Below, piece after piece: positions 9,892 to 18,061 of a DNA stretch of 64,000 nucleotides. A model generated the notes under the pieces. The model made no database searches and was not told the DNA's origin. It saw nothing but the letters and a program-made list of their open reading frames with translations. The stretch covers positions 372,001 to 436,000 of the forward strand of contig CABIZF010000002.1 in NCBI GenBank assembly GCA_902363135.1. The letters are read 5' to 3'. This DNA comes from Lachnospiraceae bacterium. GTDB lineage: Bacteria > Bacillota > Clostridia > Lachnospirales > Lachnospiraceae. The stretch's first letter is position 1; each line of letters opens with the position of its first letter. Position numbers and translations under genes: made by a program.

Positions 9892-9960
9892 GGTATAGAC
9901 TGTATAAAAGGACGGGTAACGCCTGATCTGCAGATACAGGAAGCGAATGAGGAGGAAGCT

Positions 9961-12168
9961 ATGGATAATAATCAGCAAAATGACAATCGCCCGAACGGTC
10001 CGGGCGGCGCCGGGCAGGGGCCTAACCGGAACCGTTCTGCTTTTATGGTTTTTCTGGCGATCACTGTGGCTGTGCTGCTGGGCATGGCGCTGTTCAACGG
10101 GCTGATGGGCAGCAGTGGATCAGAAGAAATTTCCTATGACAAGTTTCTGGAATGGCTGGACAATGGCTATATCAAGAGCGTGACCGTGAACGGCTCCAAC
10201 CTTGAGGTCGAGCTGAAGGGGGATGCGCTGCGCTCTGCGATCGGACAGCGTACGGTAACCTATTATACCGGCAATATGAATGATCCGCTGCTCGTACAGA
10301 GACTGGAGAAGGCAGGCGTCACTTACAAGCGTGAGGTCAGCAGCGGGATCACGGATCTTTTACTGAACGTCGTGCTGACCTTTGTACTGCCGATGGTTTT
10401 ACTCTGGATCGTATTTGGCCTGCTGATGCGCAAGATGGGAGGCGGCGGAGGCGGCATTATGGGTGTCGGCAAGAACAAAGCCAAGGTTTATGTGCAAAAA
10501 GAGACCGGTATTACGTTTAAGGATGTAGCCGGACAGGATGAAGCGAAGGAGTCCCTGCAGGAGGTCGTAGACTTTCTTGAGAACCCGGGCAAATATACGA
10601 CAATCGGTGCGAAGCTGCCGAAGGGTGCGCTGCTCGTGGGACCTCCGGGTACCGGTAAGACGTTGCTGGCAAAGGCAGTTGCAGGCGAGGCAAGGTGCCC
10701 GTTCTTCTCTATTTCCGGATCAGATTTTGTGGAGATGTTTGTCGGTGTCGGAGCATCGCGTGTGCGTGACCTGTTTGAGGAGGCGAAGAAAAATGCGCCG
10801 TGCATCATCTTTATCGATGAGATTGATGCGATCGGAAAGAGCCGTGACAGCCGCTACGGCGGAGGTAATGATGAGCGTGAGCAAACGCTGAATCAGCTGC
10901 TTGCGGAGATGGATGGATTTGATACGTCGAAGGGGCTTCTCGTACTTGCGGCGACGAACCGCCCGGAGGTGCTCGATCAGGCGCTGCTGCGTCCCGGCCG
11001 TTTTGACCGGAGGATCATCGTAGACCGCCCGGATCTGAAGGGACGTGTCGATGTCCTTAAGGTACATGCAAAGAACGTCAATATGGATGAGACAGTCGAT
11101 CTGGACGCGATCGCACTGGCAACATCCGGAGCTGTCGGATCAGATCTTGCGAATATGATCAACGAGGCAGCGATCCTCGCAGTCAAGAAGGGACGCAAGG
11201 CAGTTTCTCAGAAGGATCTGTTTGAGGCAGTCGAGATCGTACTTGTCGGTAAAGAAAAGAAAGACCGGATTCTGAGCCAGGAGGAGCGCCGCATCGTATC
11301 TTACCATGAGGTAGGCCATGCGCTTGTCAGTGCACTGCAGAAGGATTCTGAACCGGTACAGAAGATTACGATCATTCCGCGTACGATGGGTGCGCTCGGC
11401 TATGTCATGAATGTGCCTGAGGAGGAGAAATACCTCAATACGGAAAAAGAGATCCGCGCAATGCTTGTTGAATTTGTTGCGGGACGTGCAGCGGAGGAGA
11501 TCGTATTTGATACAGTTACGACCGGTGCGTCAAACGACATCGAAAAAGCGACCCGCGTGGCTCGCTCGATGGTGACGCAGTATGGTATGTCGAAGAAGTT
11601 CGGACTGATCGGACTGGAAGTACAGGCGAATCAGTATCTGGACAACCGTCCGGTGATGAACTGTTCTGAGGCGACGGCCGCGGAGGTAGACGCAGAGGTC
11701 ATGAAGGTGCTCAAGGAGTCTTATGATGAGGCAAAGCGTCTGCTTACCGAGCACCGCAAGGCACTGGATAAGATCGCAGCCTTCCTAATCGAGAAAGAGA
11801 CGATCACCGGCAAGGAATTCATGCAGATCTTCCATGAAGTCGAGGGGATCACAGAGACCGATCATAAGGAGCCGGAGGCGCGCATCAGGCAGCGACCGAC
11901 AGAAGAGACTTCCGCAGAAGAGGTTTCTGCAGAAGCACAGCCGGAAGCAGGAGACGTCATTGCATTGCCGTCGACATCGGAGGCAGATATCGCACAGCCG
12001 AAGACAGAAGAAGCTGCGGGCGACATGCCGGAGGAAGCACCGACTGCCGGAGAGGTTCAGAAAGATACCGCAAAAGACGAAGTACATGATAATGGGAGCG
12101 AAACGGTACAGCCGGCGACAGATGAAGCTGCGGGGACATCCTTGGAAGAGAAAACAGATCGTCTGTAA
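9961..12168 (+). CDS. ftsH: ATP-dependent zinc metalloprotease FtsH
   Basis: Membrane-anchored AAA+ protease, 735 aa from ATG 9961, which has GAGGAGGAAGC just upstream. The longer open frame from 9796 crosses the promoter and is not used. Visible parts: transmembrane segment 1 ([18 protein letters not shown]), a periplasmic-side domain, transmembrane segment 2 ([19 protein letters not shown]), Walker A GPPGTGKT, Walker B IIFIDEID, second region of homology ([19 protein letters not shown]) and zinc site HEVGH. After about residue 630 comes an acidic, Glu/Ala/Thr-rich tail of roughly 100 residues that looks disordered and is longer than in most FtsH proteins. Confidence 0.98.
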   Translation: MDNNQQNDNRPNGPGGAGQGPNRNRSAFMVFLAITVAVLLGMALFNGLMGSSGSEEISYDKFLEWLDNGYIKSVTVNGSNLEVELKGDALRSAIGQRTVTYYTGNMNDPLLVQRLEKAGVTYKREVSSGITDLLLNVVLTFVLPMVLLWIVFGLLMRKMGGGGGGIMGVGKNKAKVYVQKETGITFKDVAGQDEAKESLQEVVDFLENPGKYTTIGAKLPKGALLVGPPGTGKTLLAKAVAGEARCPFFSISGSDFVEMFVGVGASRVRDLFEEAKKNAPCIIFIDEIDAIGKSRDSRYGGGNDEREQTLNQLLAEMDGFDTSKGLLVLAATNRPEVLDQALLRPGRFDRRIIVDRPDLKGRVDVLKVHAKNVNMDETVDLDAIALATSGAVGSDLANMINEAAILAVKKGRKAVSQKDLFEAVEIVLVGKEKKDRILSQEERRIVSYHEVGHALVSALQKDSEPVQKITIIPRTMGALGYVMNVPEEEKYLNTEKEIRAMLVEFVAGRAAEEIVFDTVTTGASNDIEKATRVARSMVTQYGMSKKFGLIGLEVQANQYLDNRPVMNCSEATAAEVDAEVMKVLKESYDEAKRLLTEHRKALDKIAAFLIEKETITGKEFMQIFHEVEGITETDHKEPEARIRQRPTEETSAEEVSAEAQPEAGDVIALPSTSEADIAQPKTEEAAGDMPEEAPTAGEVQKDTAKDEVHDNGSETVQPATDEAAGTSLEEKTDRL

Positions 12169-12226
12169 TGTACGGGCAGAAATGAAAATGATGAGATCAT
12201 GAAAATGGCAGGATGCCATATGCCGG

Positions 12227-12265
12227 GCCGGGAGTATGAAGGGATACATACTCCCGGCTGATTTT
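12227..12265 (+). terminator. Terminator after ftsH
   Basis: A perfect 12-bp stem, GCCGGGAGTATG / CATACTCCCGGC, with an 8-nt loop, followed by TGATTTTA. Confidence 0.85.
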
Positions 12266-12302
12266 ATATATGTGAATTTTTATTAAGAATTCCAAAAGAA
12301 AA

Positions 12303-12331
12303 TTGATCTCTTCGGACAGGTGTGGTATTGT
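12303..12331 (+). promoter_or_regulatory. dlt operon promoter
   Basis: TTGATC (12303-12308), a 17-bp spacer and TATTGT (12326-12331), about 43 nt before the dltA start. Confidence 0.6.
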
Positions 12332-12373
12332 ATGTAGGACGTTCTTAAACAGAAAGACGAATGAGGTGATCAA

Positions 12374-13924
12374 TTGAATATTTTGAAAAAAATACAGGAG
12401 TATGCCTGCAGGCGGCCGGAGCAGATAGCGATCCGGTGCGGCGACAGTGCGCTGACCTATGGCGAGCTGTGGAACTATTCAGATGGGCTGGCAGCCTGGT
12501 TTTTACAGACACAAGGAGACGACCGATCGCCGGTAGCGGTTTATGGCCATAAGGATCCGTGGATGCTCGTATGCTTCCTTGCCTGCGTAAAAGCCGGAAG
12601 AGGATATTGTCCGATCGACCGCTCAGTTCCGCAGACGCGGGTGGAGATGATTCTGCAGGCAGTACCGTCAGGGGTTGTGCTTACGACAGAGGCGATGACG
12701 GCAGATGCCGGAACAAAGCAGGTACTTGTGTCGGAAGAGCTGAAAGCACTGGCAGAAAAAAAGCATCCGGAGGTTCCGGAGACCGCGTGGGTATCAGGAA
12801 AAGATACCTGGTACATTATTTTCACATCCGGAAGTACCGGTACACCAAAAGGCGTGCAGATTTCTGCAGACTGCCTGAATCATTATCTGGACTGGTCTGT
12901 CGGACTTGGATCTGCCGCAGAAGAAAAGGATGGTCAGGTATTTTTGAATCAGGCGCCATTCTCCTTTGACCTCTCGGTCATGGATCTGTACACTTCGCTG
13001 GCGAGTGGCGGTACGCTGTACTGTCTGGAAAAGACGGTACAGTCGGATTACCGGCTGCTGATGCAGTCGCTTGGAGCATCCAATGCCAATGTGTGGGTAT
13101 CCACACCGTCCTTTGCGGAGGTGTGTCTCTCGGAGAAAAGCTTTTCCGAAGAGCTGCTTCCGAAGCTGCAGGTATTTCTGTTTTGCGGTGAGACGCTTGG
13201 CAATCGTACCGTGCAAAAACTTCAGGAGCGGTTTCCGAAAGCAGCAGTCGTAAATACATACGGCCCAACCGAATCGACCGTGGCAGTCACGGATGTGCTG
13301 GTGACACCGCAGATGGCACGTGAGACGGAGCCGCTTCCGGTCGGCCGTGCAAAGCCCGGGACACGGATTGAGATCCGGGATGAAGCAGGGACAGTGCTGC
13401 CGGATGGAGAAAAAGGTGAGATCATCATTTTAGGTGACACGGTGAGCACCGGCTATTATCGGCAGGAGGAGCTGACAAAAAAGGCGTTTTTTGAGCAGGC
13501 GGAAGGTGCGGGCGTGATCCGTGGCTACCATACCGGCGATAAGGGCTATCTGGAAGACGGTATGCTTTTTTACTGTGGACGGATCGATCTGCAGATCAAG
13601 CTGCATGGATACCGGATCGAGCTCGAGGACATTGAAAATAATATCCGGCGGATTCCGGGAATTGAGCATGCGGTTGTATTGCCAAATCTGCGCGATGATA
13701 AGGTGAAGAGCCTGACAGCCTACGTAGTGGAGCGGGAGCTTCCAAAGGCAGAACGTGAGGAGATGGCAAGGCTGAAGCAGGAGCTGCTGCAGTTCGTCCC
13801 GGGTTATATGGTGCCGAAGAAATTCGTATTTCTGGAGCAGATGCCGATGACAAACAACGGAAAGGCGGATCGGAAAAAGCTCGCGGAGCTTGGGAAAAAG
13901 CCGGAGCGTAAGGTGATGGTATGA
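12374..13924 (+). CDS. dltA: D-alanine--D-alanyl carrier protein ligase
   Basis: Adenylates D-alanine and loads it on the phosphopantetheine arm of DltC, the first step in D-alanylation of teichoic acids. 516 aa adenylate-forming enzyme: FTSGSTGTPKGVQ (P-loop), NTYGPTESTV, YHTGDKGYLEDG, and the C-terminal lysine in NNGKADRKKL. The start is TTG at 12374, with GAGGTGAT at 12363-12370 as RBS. The stop overlaps the dltB start by 4 nt. DltA-type rather than a peptide-synthetase domain, because it stands alone with dltB, dltC and dltD. Confidence 0.97.
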   Translation: MNILKKIQEYACRRPEQIAIRCGDSALTYGELWNYSDGLAAWFLQTQGDDRSPVAVYGHKDPWMLVCFLACVKAGRGYCPIDRSVPQTRVEMILQAVPSGVVLTTEAMTADAGTKQVLVSEELKALAEKKHPEVPETAWVSGKDTWYIIFTSGSTGTPKGVQISADCLNHYLDWSVGLGSAAEEKDGQVFLNQAPFSFDLSVMDLYTSLASGGTLYCLEKTVQSDYRLLMQSLGASNANVWVSTPSFAEVCLSEKSFSEELLPKLQVFLFCGETLGNRTVQKLQERFPKAAVVNTYGPTESTVAVTDVLVTPQMARETEPLPVGRAKPGTRIEIRDEAGTVLPDGEKGEIIILGDTVSTGYYRQEELTKKAFFEQAEGAGVIRGYHTGDKGYLEDGMLFYCGRIDLQIKLHGYRIELEDIENNIRRIPGIEHAVVLPNLRDDKVKSLTAYVVERELPKAEREEMARLKQELLQFVPGYMVPKKFVFLEQMPMTNNGKADRKKLAELGKKPERKVMV

Positions 13925-15078
13925 GTTATTATGAGGGACTTGCATTTTTTCTCTGCCTGATCGGAGTGTTGCTGATTGCTGCGGTGCTTGGTTATCTGGA
14001 AAAACCGCTGAAATGGTTTAGCTTTGTTGTTTCGTTGCTGTTTGTAGCGGGCGTGTTCTGGGGCTCCTGGCTGAATTTTTTGTATCTGGTGTTGTTTTAT
14101 GTGTGGTCACTGGTGCTGATTCTCGGATATTTTTCCATCCGGCAAAAGGGAGGCAGAAAGGAAGGCATTTACCATGTCTTTGTACTGCTCTCACTTGTGC
14201 CGCTTGTGATCTGCAAGGTGTCTCCGCTGCTTCATATGAGCCTGTTCGGATTCATCGGTATTTCGTATCTGACGTTCCGGGTTGTGCAGATGATCATCGA
14301 GATCTATGACGGAGTCATCAAAGAGGTATCGGCGCTTGAAATCACAGCATTTCTTGCATTTTTTCCGAGCTTCAGTTCCGGCCCGATCGACCGCAGCCGC
14401 CGGTTTCTGGCAGACTGGAATCGCGTGCTGAAACGAGAGGAGTACATGGAGCTGTGCGGTACCGGTATCTGGAAGCTGCTGCTCGGCGCGGTATATAAGA
14501 TGGTCATTGCTGCAGGCGCCTACAAGGTGATGGGCTATTTTGATACCGGGACAGAGTGGTACCATTGGGTTGGGTATGCCTATGCCTATGGTATTTATCT
14601 GTTCTTTGACTTTGCTGGCTATTCCCTGATGGCAGTCGGCAGTTCGTATATGCTTGGCATTGAGACACCGGAGAACTTCCGTCAGCCGTTTATCAGCCGG
14701 GATATCCGGGAGTTCTGGGACCGCTGGCACATTACGCTGTCGCACTGGTTCCGCGATTTTATCTTCACGCGGTTTGTCATGTACAGCTCGAAGAAAAAAT
14801 GGTTTTCAACGCGGTTGCAGAGGGCCTGCGCGGGATTTTTCGTCGACATGGGTATCATGGGACTGTGGCACGGCATTACCCCGTCGTATATTTTATATGG
14901 CCTGTATCATGGACTGCTGCTGGCGGCGACAGAGACTTATCAGAAAAAGTCGAAATTTTACAAGAAGCATAAAAATAAGACCTGGTATCAGGTCGTCTCA
15001 TGGGCTGTAACGATGCAGCTCGTATTCTTCGGATTCTTCCTGTTTTCAGGGAAGCTGATGGAGCTTGTCGGATTCTGA
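13921..15078 (+). CDS. dltB: MBOAT-family D-alanyl transfer protein
   Basis: Polytopic membrane O-acyltransferase, 385 aa, that moves D-alanine from DltC across the membrane. Family marks seen: SFSSGPIDRSRRF, LFFDFAGYSLMAVGSSYMLG, the block DIREFWDRWHITLSHWFRDF (MBOAT signature), and the catalytic His in MGLWHGITPSY. Translationally coupled to dltA. Unusually, a 266-bp non-coding gap follows before dltC, while the other junctions in this operon overlap. Confidence 0.97.
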   Translation: MSYYEGLAFFLCLIGVLLIAAVLGYLEKPLKWFSFVVSLLFVAGVFWGSWLNFLYLVLFYVWSLVLILGYFSIRQKGGRKEGIYHVFVLLSLVPLVICKVSPLLHMSLFGFIGISYLTFRVVQMIIEIYDGVIKEVSALEITAFLAFFPSFSSGPIDRSRRFLADWNRVLKREEYMELCGTGIWKLLLGAVYKMVIAAGAYKVMGYFDTGTEWYHWVGYAYAYGIYLFFDFAGYSLMAVGSSYMLGIETPENFRQPFISRDIREFWDRWHITLSHWFRDFIFTRFVMYSSKKKWFSTRLQRACAGFFVDMGIMGLWHGITPSYILYGLYHGLLLAATETYQKKSKFYKKHKNKTWYQVVSWAVTMQLVFFGFFLFSGKLMELVGF

Positions 15079-15097
15079 ACGCAGATAAGCATTCCCC

Positions 15098-15306
15098 CGC
15101 TTCAAGTGCGCGAAGCGACTGCGTTCATGAGCAAGTAGCGAAGCGGATTGCGAATGTCCGCTTTACTGTCCGCTTTGCTAGATCAGGTATAGCACCTTCG
15201 CAGCTTATCGGGAGTGGTTTGCACCACTCCTGATACAAGCAAGTCCAAACCCACCGCTTATTGCTTTGTGCAATTGAAGCAGGGGACTTGCTTGATTCGG
15301 TTAAAT
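15098..15306. repeat. Repeat-rich insert between dltB and dltC
   Basis: Non-coding. It contains the 28-bp core shared with 33967-33994 (CAAGTAG.GAAGCGGATTGC.AAT), a hairpin GGAGTGG / CCACTCC (15211-15230), and an 11-bp inverted repeat CAAGCAAGTCC (15236-15246) / GGACTTGCTTG (15284-15294) followed by ATTCGGTTAAA. The right part resembles 33862-33914, just after infA. Confidence 0.6.
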
Positions 15307-15344
15307 GGAAGAGAAGATCATAAGGAAAAGGAAAGGAGTATAAT

Positions 15345-15581
15345 ATGAGAGAAGAAGTATTGGATTTATTGGCAGAGATTTGTGAGGATGATGTAGTGAA
15401 AGAAGACCTGGAGACGGAACTGTTTGAGTCCGGGCTTCTGGATTCCCTCGGGTTTGCAGAGTTTCTGGTGGATCTGGAGGATCATTGCGGTATTGTGATT
15501 TCTCCGTCAGAGGTAGAGCGTGCAGACATTGATACGCCGGAGAAAATCCTGAAGCTTGTAGAGGCAAGGAGCGAAGCGTGA
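15345..15581 (+). CDS. dltC: D-alanyl carrier protein
   Basis: Acyl-carrier-like protein of 78 aa that carries D-alanine as a thioester. The attachment serine is in SGLLDSLGFAEF (DSL motif, Ser at about residue 33). It is acidic and helical as expected. RBS AAAGGAG lies 8-10 nt before ATG 15345. It sits between dltB and dltD and overlaps the dltD start. Confidence 0.97.
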   Translation: MREEVLDLLAEICEDDVVKEDLETELFESGLLDSLGFAEFLVDLEDHCGIVISPSEVERADIDTPEKILKLVEARSEA

Positions 15582-16783
15582 GAAAGATAAAGGCTTTTTT
15601 GGTGGCGCTTTTGCTGTTTGCGGTGACAGTTATCGGCTGCCATTTTTATATCAAAGACAAGGCGTCGGTAGATTCGACTGCGTTTGGCACAATGCCGAGC
15701 GAGGAAAAAGGAAAGCTCCGAGCGGCATTGACGGAAAATATGAGCGAGAATGGTTATCCGATTTTCGGTTCTTCTGAATTTCAGCATGGAAAAGAGAATT
15801 TTTATCATCCGTCACAGGTGTTTTCGGGTACGGACTTTCAGCCAATGCTGATAGGGGCAGGGTATTATCAGTCCCTGAGCCATGCAATCACGCTTGCCTC
15901 GATTGAGGATAGCATGAAGGTGCGAAAAGCGGCGCTGATCCTTTCACCGCAGTGGTTCCGCAGCACCGGGGTTGTCGATCAGGCTTATGCCTCCCGCTTT
16001 TCCGAGACACATTATGCAGGGGCAATGGCAAATGAGAAGCTGGACGATGAGACGAAGCAATACATTTCCGACCGGACACAGAAGCTGCTGAATGTAGATA
16101 CAAAGACGCAGAAGCGTGTGAAGATGTACGATGATGTGCTCTGGAAAAAGAATTCGGATTTTATAGAGGCGGCGCAGGAGACACTCTGGTCGGCGTTTCT
16201 TTCAGAAAAAGAGGATTTCCAGACAATGCTGCTTGGCAGCTCTAAGGAGCTGAAGATGTGTGAAAAACGGCAGGCAGATGCGCTGGAAAAGATGGAAGAG
16301 GAAGGACTGCTTACGAAATCCAAAGAGCCGGACTGGACAGCGCTGCTTGCGCTGGCAGAGCAGAAGGGCGAGGAAGAGAATCAGAATCAGTTCTATATGG
16401 ATGAAGCGGCCTATAAGCGTCTGGAGCCGCATCTATCCAAAAAGGAAGGAATGAACAGCGATGCCTATAAGGGCTATCAGACCGGACCGGAATATGACGA
16501 TCTGGAATGTTTTCTGAAGGTTTGTCAACAGCTGGAGATTGAGCCGCTGATTGTAATTGTTCCGGTAAATGGTTATTATTATGATTTTACCGGTTTTCCA
16601 AAAGAAGCCAGACAGAACTATTATGAAAAGGTTCGCACACTGGCGGAATCATACGGGGCAAGGATTGCAGACTTTTCGGATCAGGAGTATACGAAGTATT
16701 TCTTTGAGGACCGTGTGCATCTTGGAAAGAAAGGATGGGTGATGGTGGATGAAAGTCTTTACAACTATTATAAAGAAGCTTGA
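15578..16783 (+). CDS. dltD: D-alanyl transfer protein DltD
   Basis: Extracytoplasmic membrane-anchored protein, 401 aa, needed for the late steps of teichoic acid D-alanylation. It starts at GTG 15578, overlapping the dltC stop. An N-terminal hydrophobic anchor (AFLVALLLFAVTVIGCHFYI) is followed by a DltD-type domain: PIFGSSEFQ (SGNH-like Gly-Ser-Ser), MLIGAGYYQSL, LILSPQWF and the catalytic-type DRVHLGKKGW near the end. The last 35 nt overlap the small dltX-like frame. Confidence 0.95.
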   Translation: MRKIKAFLVALLLFAVTVIGCHFYIKDKASVDSTAFGTMPSEEKGKLRAALTENMSENGYPIFGSSEFQHGKENFYHPSQVFSGTDFQPMLIGAGYYQSLSHAITLASIEDSMKVRKAALILSPQWFRSTGVVDQAYASRFSETHYAGAMANEKLDDETKQYISDRTQKLLNVDTKTQKRVKMYDDVLWKKNSDFIEAAQETLWSAFLSEKEDFQTMLLGSSKELKMCEKRQADALEKMEEEGLLTKSKEPDWTALLALAEQKGEEENQNQFYMDEAAYKRLEPHLSKKEGMNSDAYKGYQTGPEYDDLECFLKVCQQLEIEPLIVIVPVNGYYYDFTGFPKEARQNYYEKVRTLAESYGARIADFSDQEYTKYFFEDRVHLGKKGWVMVDESLYNYYKEA

Positions 16784-16910
16784 GAATCATCCGCGGTTGC
16801 AGTTTGCATTGCAGACAGCAGGGTTCTATGTGCTGCTGATGGTACTGTTTTTGTACTTCATGACGGCAAATCTCTCTTCCGCCCCCAAATTCGTATATTC
16901 ACAGTTTTGA
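16749..16910 (+). CDS. dltX: DltX-like small membrane protein, in a non-standard position
   Basis: A 53-residue frame beginning at ATG 16749, inside the 3' end of dltD in another frame. It has a short basic N-terminus, one transmembrane helix (FYVLLMVLFLYFMTA, about residues 26-40) and the ending FVYSQF. Known DltX proteins are about 50 aa, have one membrane helix and end in a conserved motif with a tyrosine (F-x-Y-x-x-F), which mechanistic work links to acyl transfer between DltB and DltD. Here Y50 would be that residue. DltX is usually encoded upstream of dltA; here it follows dltD. It is translationally coupled, with a weak GGTGG upstream. Confidence 0.82.
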   Translation: MKVFTTIIKKLENHPRLQFALQTAGFYVLLMVLFLYFMTANLSSAPKFVYSQF

Positions 16911-16918
16911 TTACAGGG

Positions 16919-16980
16919 ATCCAAGTAAAAGGCCACCGATCATGCTTGCATGAAGAGGTGGTCTTTTACTTGGATTTTTA
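16919..16980 (+). terminator. Terminator of the dlt operon
   Basis: A long stem, ATCCAAGTAAAAGGCCACC (16919-16937) with GGTGGTCTTTTACTTGGAT, followed by TTTTTA. It lies 9 nt after the dltX stop, so dltX is inside the transcript. Confidence 0.92.
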
Positions 16981-17003
16981 TTTGAATTTTTTATTTGGAT
17001 CTT

Positions 17004-17870
17004 TTATTTGGATCCCGCCGCCCATCTTCCTGACGCGCCGCACGGCAGTACCAGTCCGCTTTCGGTGACCGGCAGGCCGATTTCCTCAGACTCTACGTGT
17101 CCACCGTATTTTTTCAGTTCGGTGGCGATCATGTATGTCAGCACGGCAGGCGCGAGGCCGGTCGTGTAGGAATTCACGAGGAAGAAGAGTGGCTGATCAC
17201 TCAAAAGCTGAGCAGTCAGACGGATGAACGGATGGATTGAATCCTCAATTTTCCAGATTTCCCCCTTTGGTCCCCGGCCATAGGAAGGAGGATCCATAAT
17301 GATACCGTCATAGTGATTGCCGCGGCGGATCTCGCGCTCTACAAATTTAGTGCAGTCATCCACGAGCCAGCGGATCGGCGCATTGCTCAAGCCGGAGGCT
17401 GCGGCATTTTCCTTTGCCCATCCGACCATGCCCTTCGAGGCATCGACGTGTGTGACAGCCGCGCCTGCCTTGGCTGCTGCAAGGGTGGCACCGCCTGTAT
17501 AGGCGAAGAGATTCAGTACCTTGACCGGGCGGCCGGCATTTTTGATTTTTTCAGAGAACCAGTCCCAGTTTGTGGCCTGCTCCGGGAAAAGACCGGTGTG
17601 CTTGAAGCTGAAGGGCTTGAGCTGGAAGGTAAGCTCCTTGTAGTGGATGCTCCACTGCTTTGGAAGATTAAAAAACTCCCACTCACCGCCGCCCTGCTTG
17701 CTGCGGTGATAATGGCCGTTCGGATGCTTCCAGCCGTATTGCTTTCTTGGCGTATCCCAGATGACCTGTGGATCCGGGCGCACGAGCAGGTAATCGCCCC
17801 AGCGCTCCAGCTTTTCTCCACGGGAGGTATCTAATACTTCATAATCGTTCCATTGATCTGCTATCCACAT
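17004..17870 (-). CDS. Class I SAM-dependent RNA methyltransferase, RlmI/RlmK-like
   Basis: 288 aa. The SAM-binding motif I is VLNLFAYTGGATLAAAKAGA, then HVDASKGMVGWAKENA, then motif IV IIMDPPSYGRGPKGE, characteristic of the COG1092-type 23S rRNA methyltransferases. It lacks the N-terminal PUA domain of RlmI; the first 90 residues form a different extension (DTPRKQYGWKHPNGHYH). The target could be rRNA, but this is inference. Single gene, divergent from the alpha-galactosidase; RBS GGAGTATAAG before ATG 17870. Confidence 0.85.
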   Translation of the reverse strand: MWIADQWNDYEVLDTSRGEKLERWGDYLLVRPDPQVIWDTPRKQYGWKHPNGHYHRSKQGGGEWEFFNLPKQWSIHYKELTFQLKPFSFKHTGLFPEQATNWDWFSEKIKNAGRPVKVLNLFAYTGGATLAAAKAGAAVTHVDASKGMVGWAKENAAASGLSNAPIRWLVDDCTKFVEREIRRGNHYDGIIMDPPSYGRGPKGEIWKIEDSIHPFIRLTAQLLSDQPLFFLVNSYTTGLAPAVLTYMIATELKKYGGHVESEEIGLPVTESGLVLPCGASGRWAAGSK

Positions 17871-17935
17871 AATTCTTATACTCCATTTCTATTAGATGTA
17901 AGCACAAAATCTTTTGTACAGAAAAATAATTCAAG

Positions 17936-17947
17936 TGTAGCGCTTTC
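17936..17947 (+). promoter_or_regulatory. Possible degenerate cre half-site
   Basis: AGCGCTTTCA is one perfect half of a catabolite response element. The left half is poor. It sits about 50 nt upstream of the -35 of the alpha-galactosidase promoter, so CcpA control is possible but weakly supported. Confidence 0.3.
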
Positions 17948-17994
17948 AGTATACGCGATTCAATAGGGGGAATCAAGAAAATATTTTTCCTCTA

Positions 17995-18023
17995 TTGTCA
18001 TTCTGATAAAAATACAGTAGAGT
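17995..18023 (+). promoter_or_regulatory. Alpha-galactosidase promoter
   Basis: TTGTCA (17995-18000), a 17-bp spacer and TAGAGT (18018-18023), 38 nt before the start codon; RBS GGGAGG. Confidence 0.6.
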
Positions 18024-18061
18024 AAAATAAAAATGATAAAGACGATCAGGGAGGATGCATT

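Noticed and set aside
9796..9960. N-terminal extension of FtsH
   Set aside because: The frame is open, but it spans the promoter TTGATT-17-TATAAT, and the RBS points to ATG 9961.
15098..15306. Insertion sequence
   Set aside because: No transposase frame and no clear target duplication; only a short repeat element can be supported.
17936..17947. Full catabolite response element
   Set aside because: Only the right half matches; kept as a low-confidence half-site rather than a cre.
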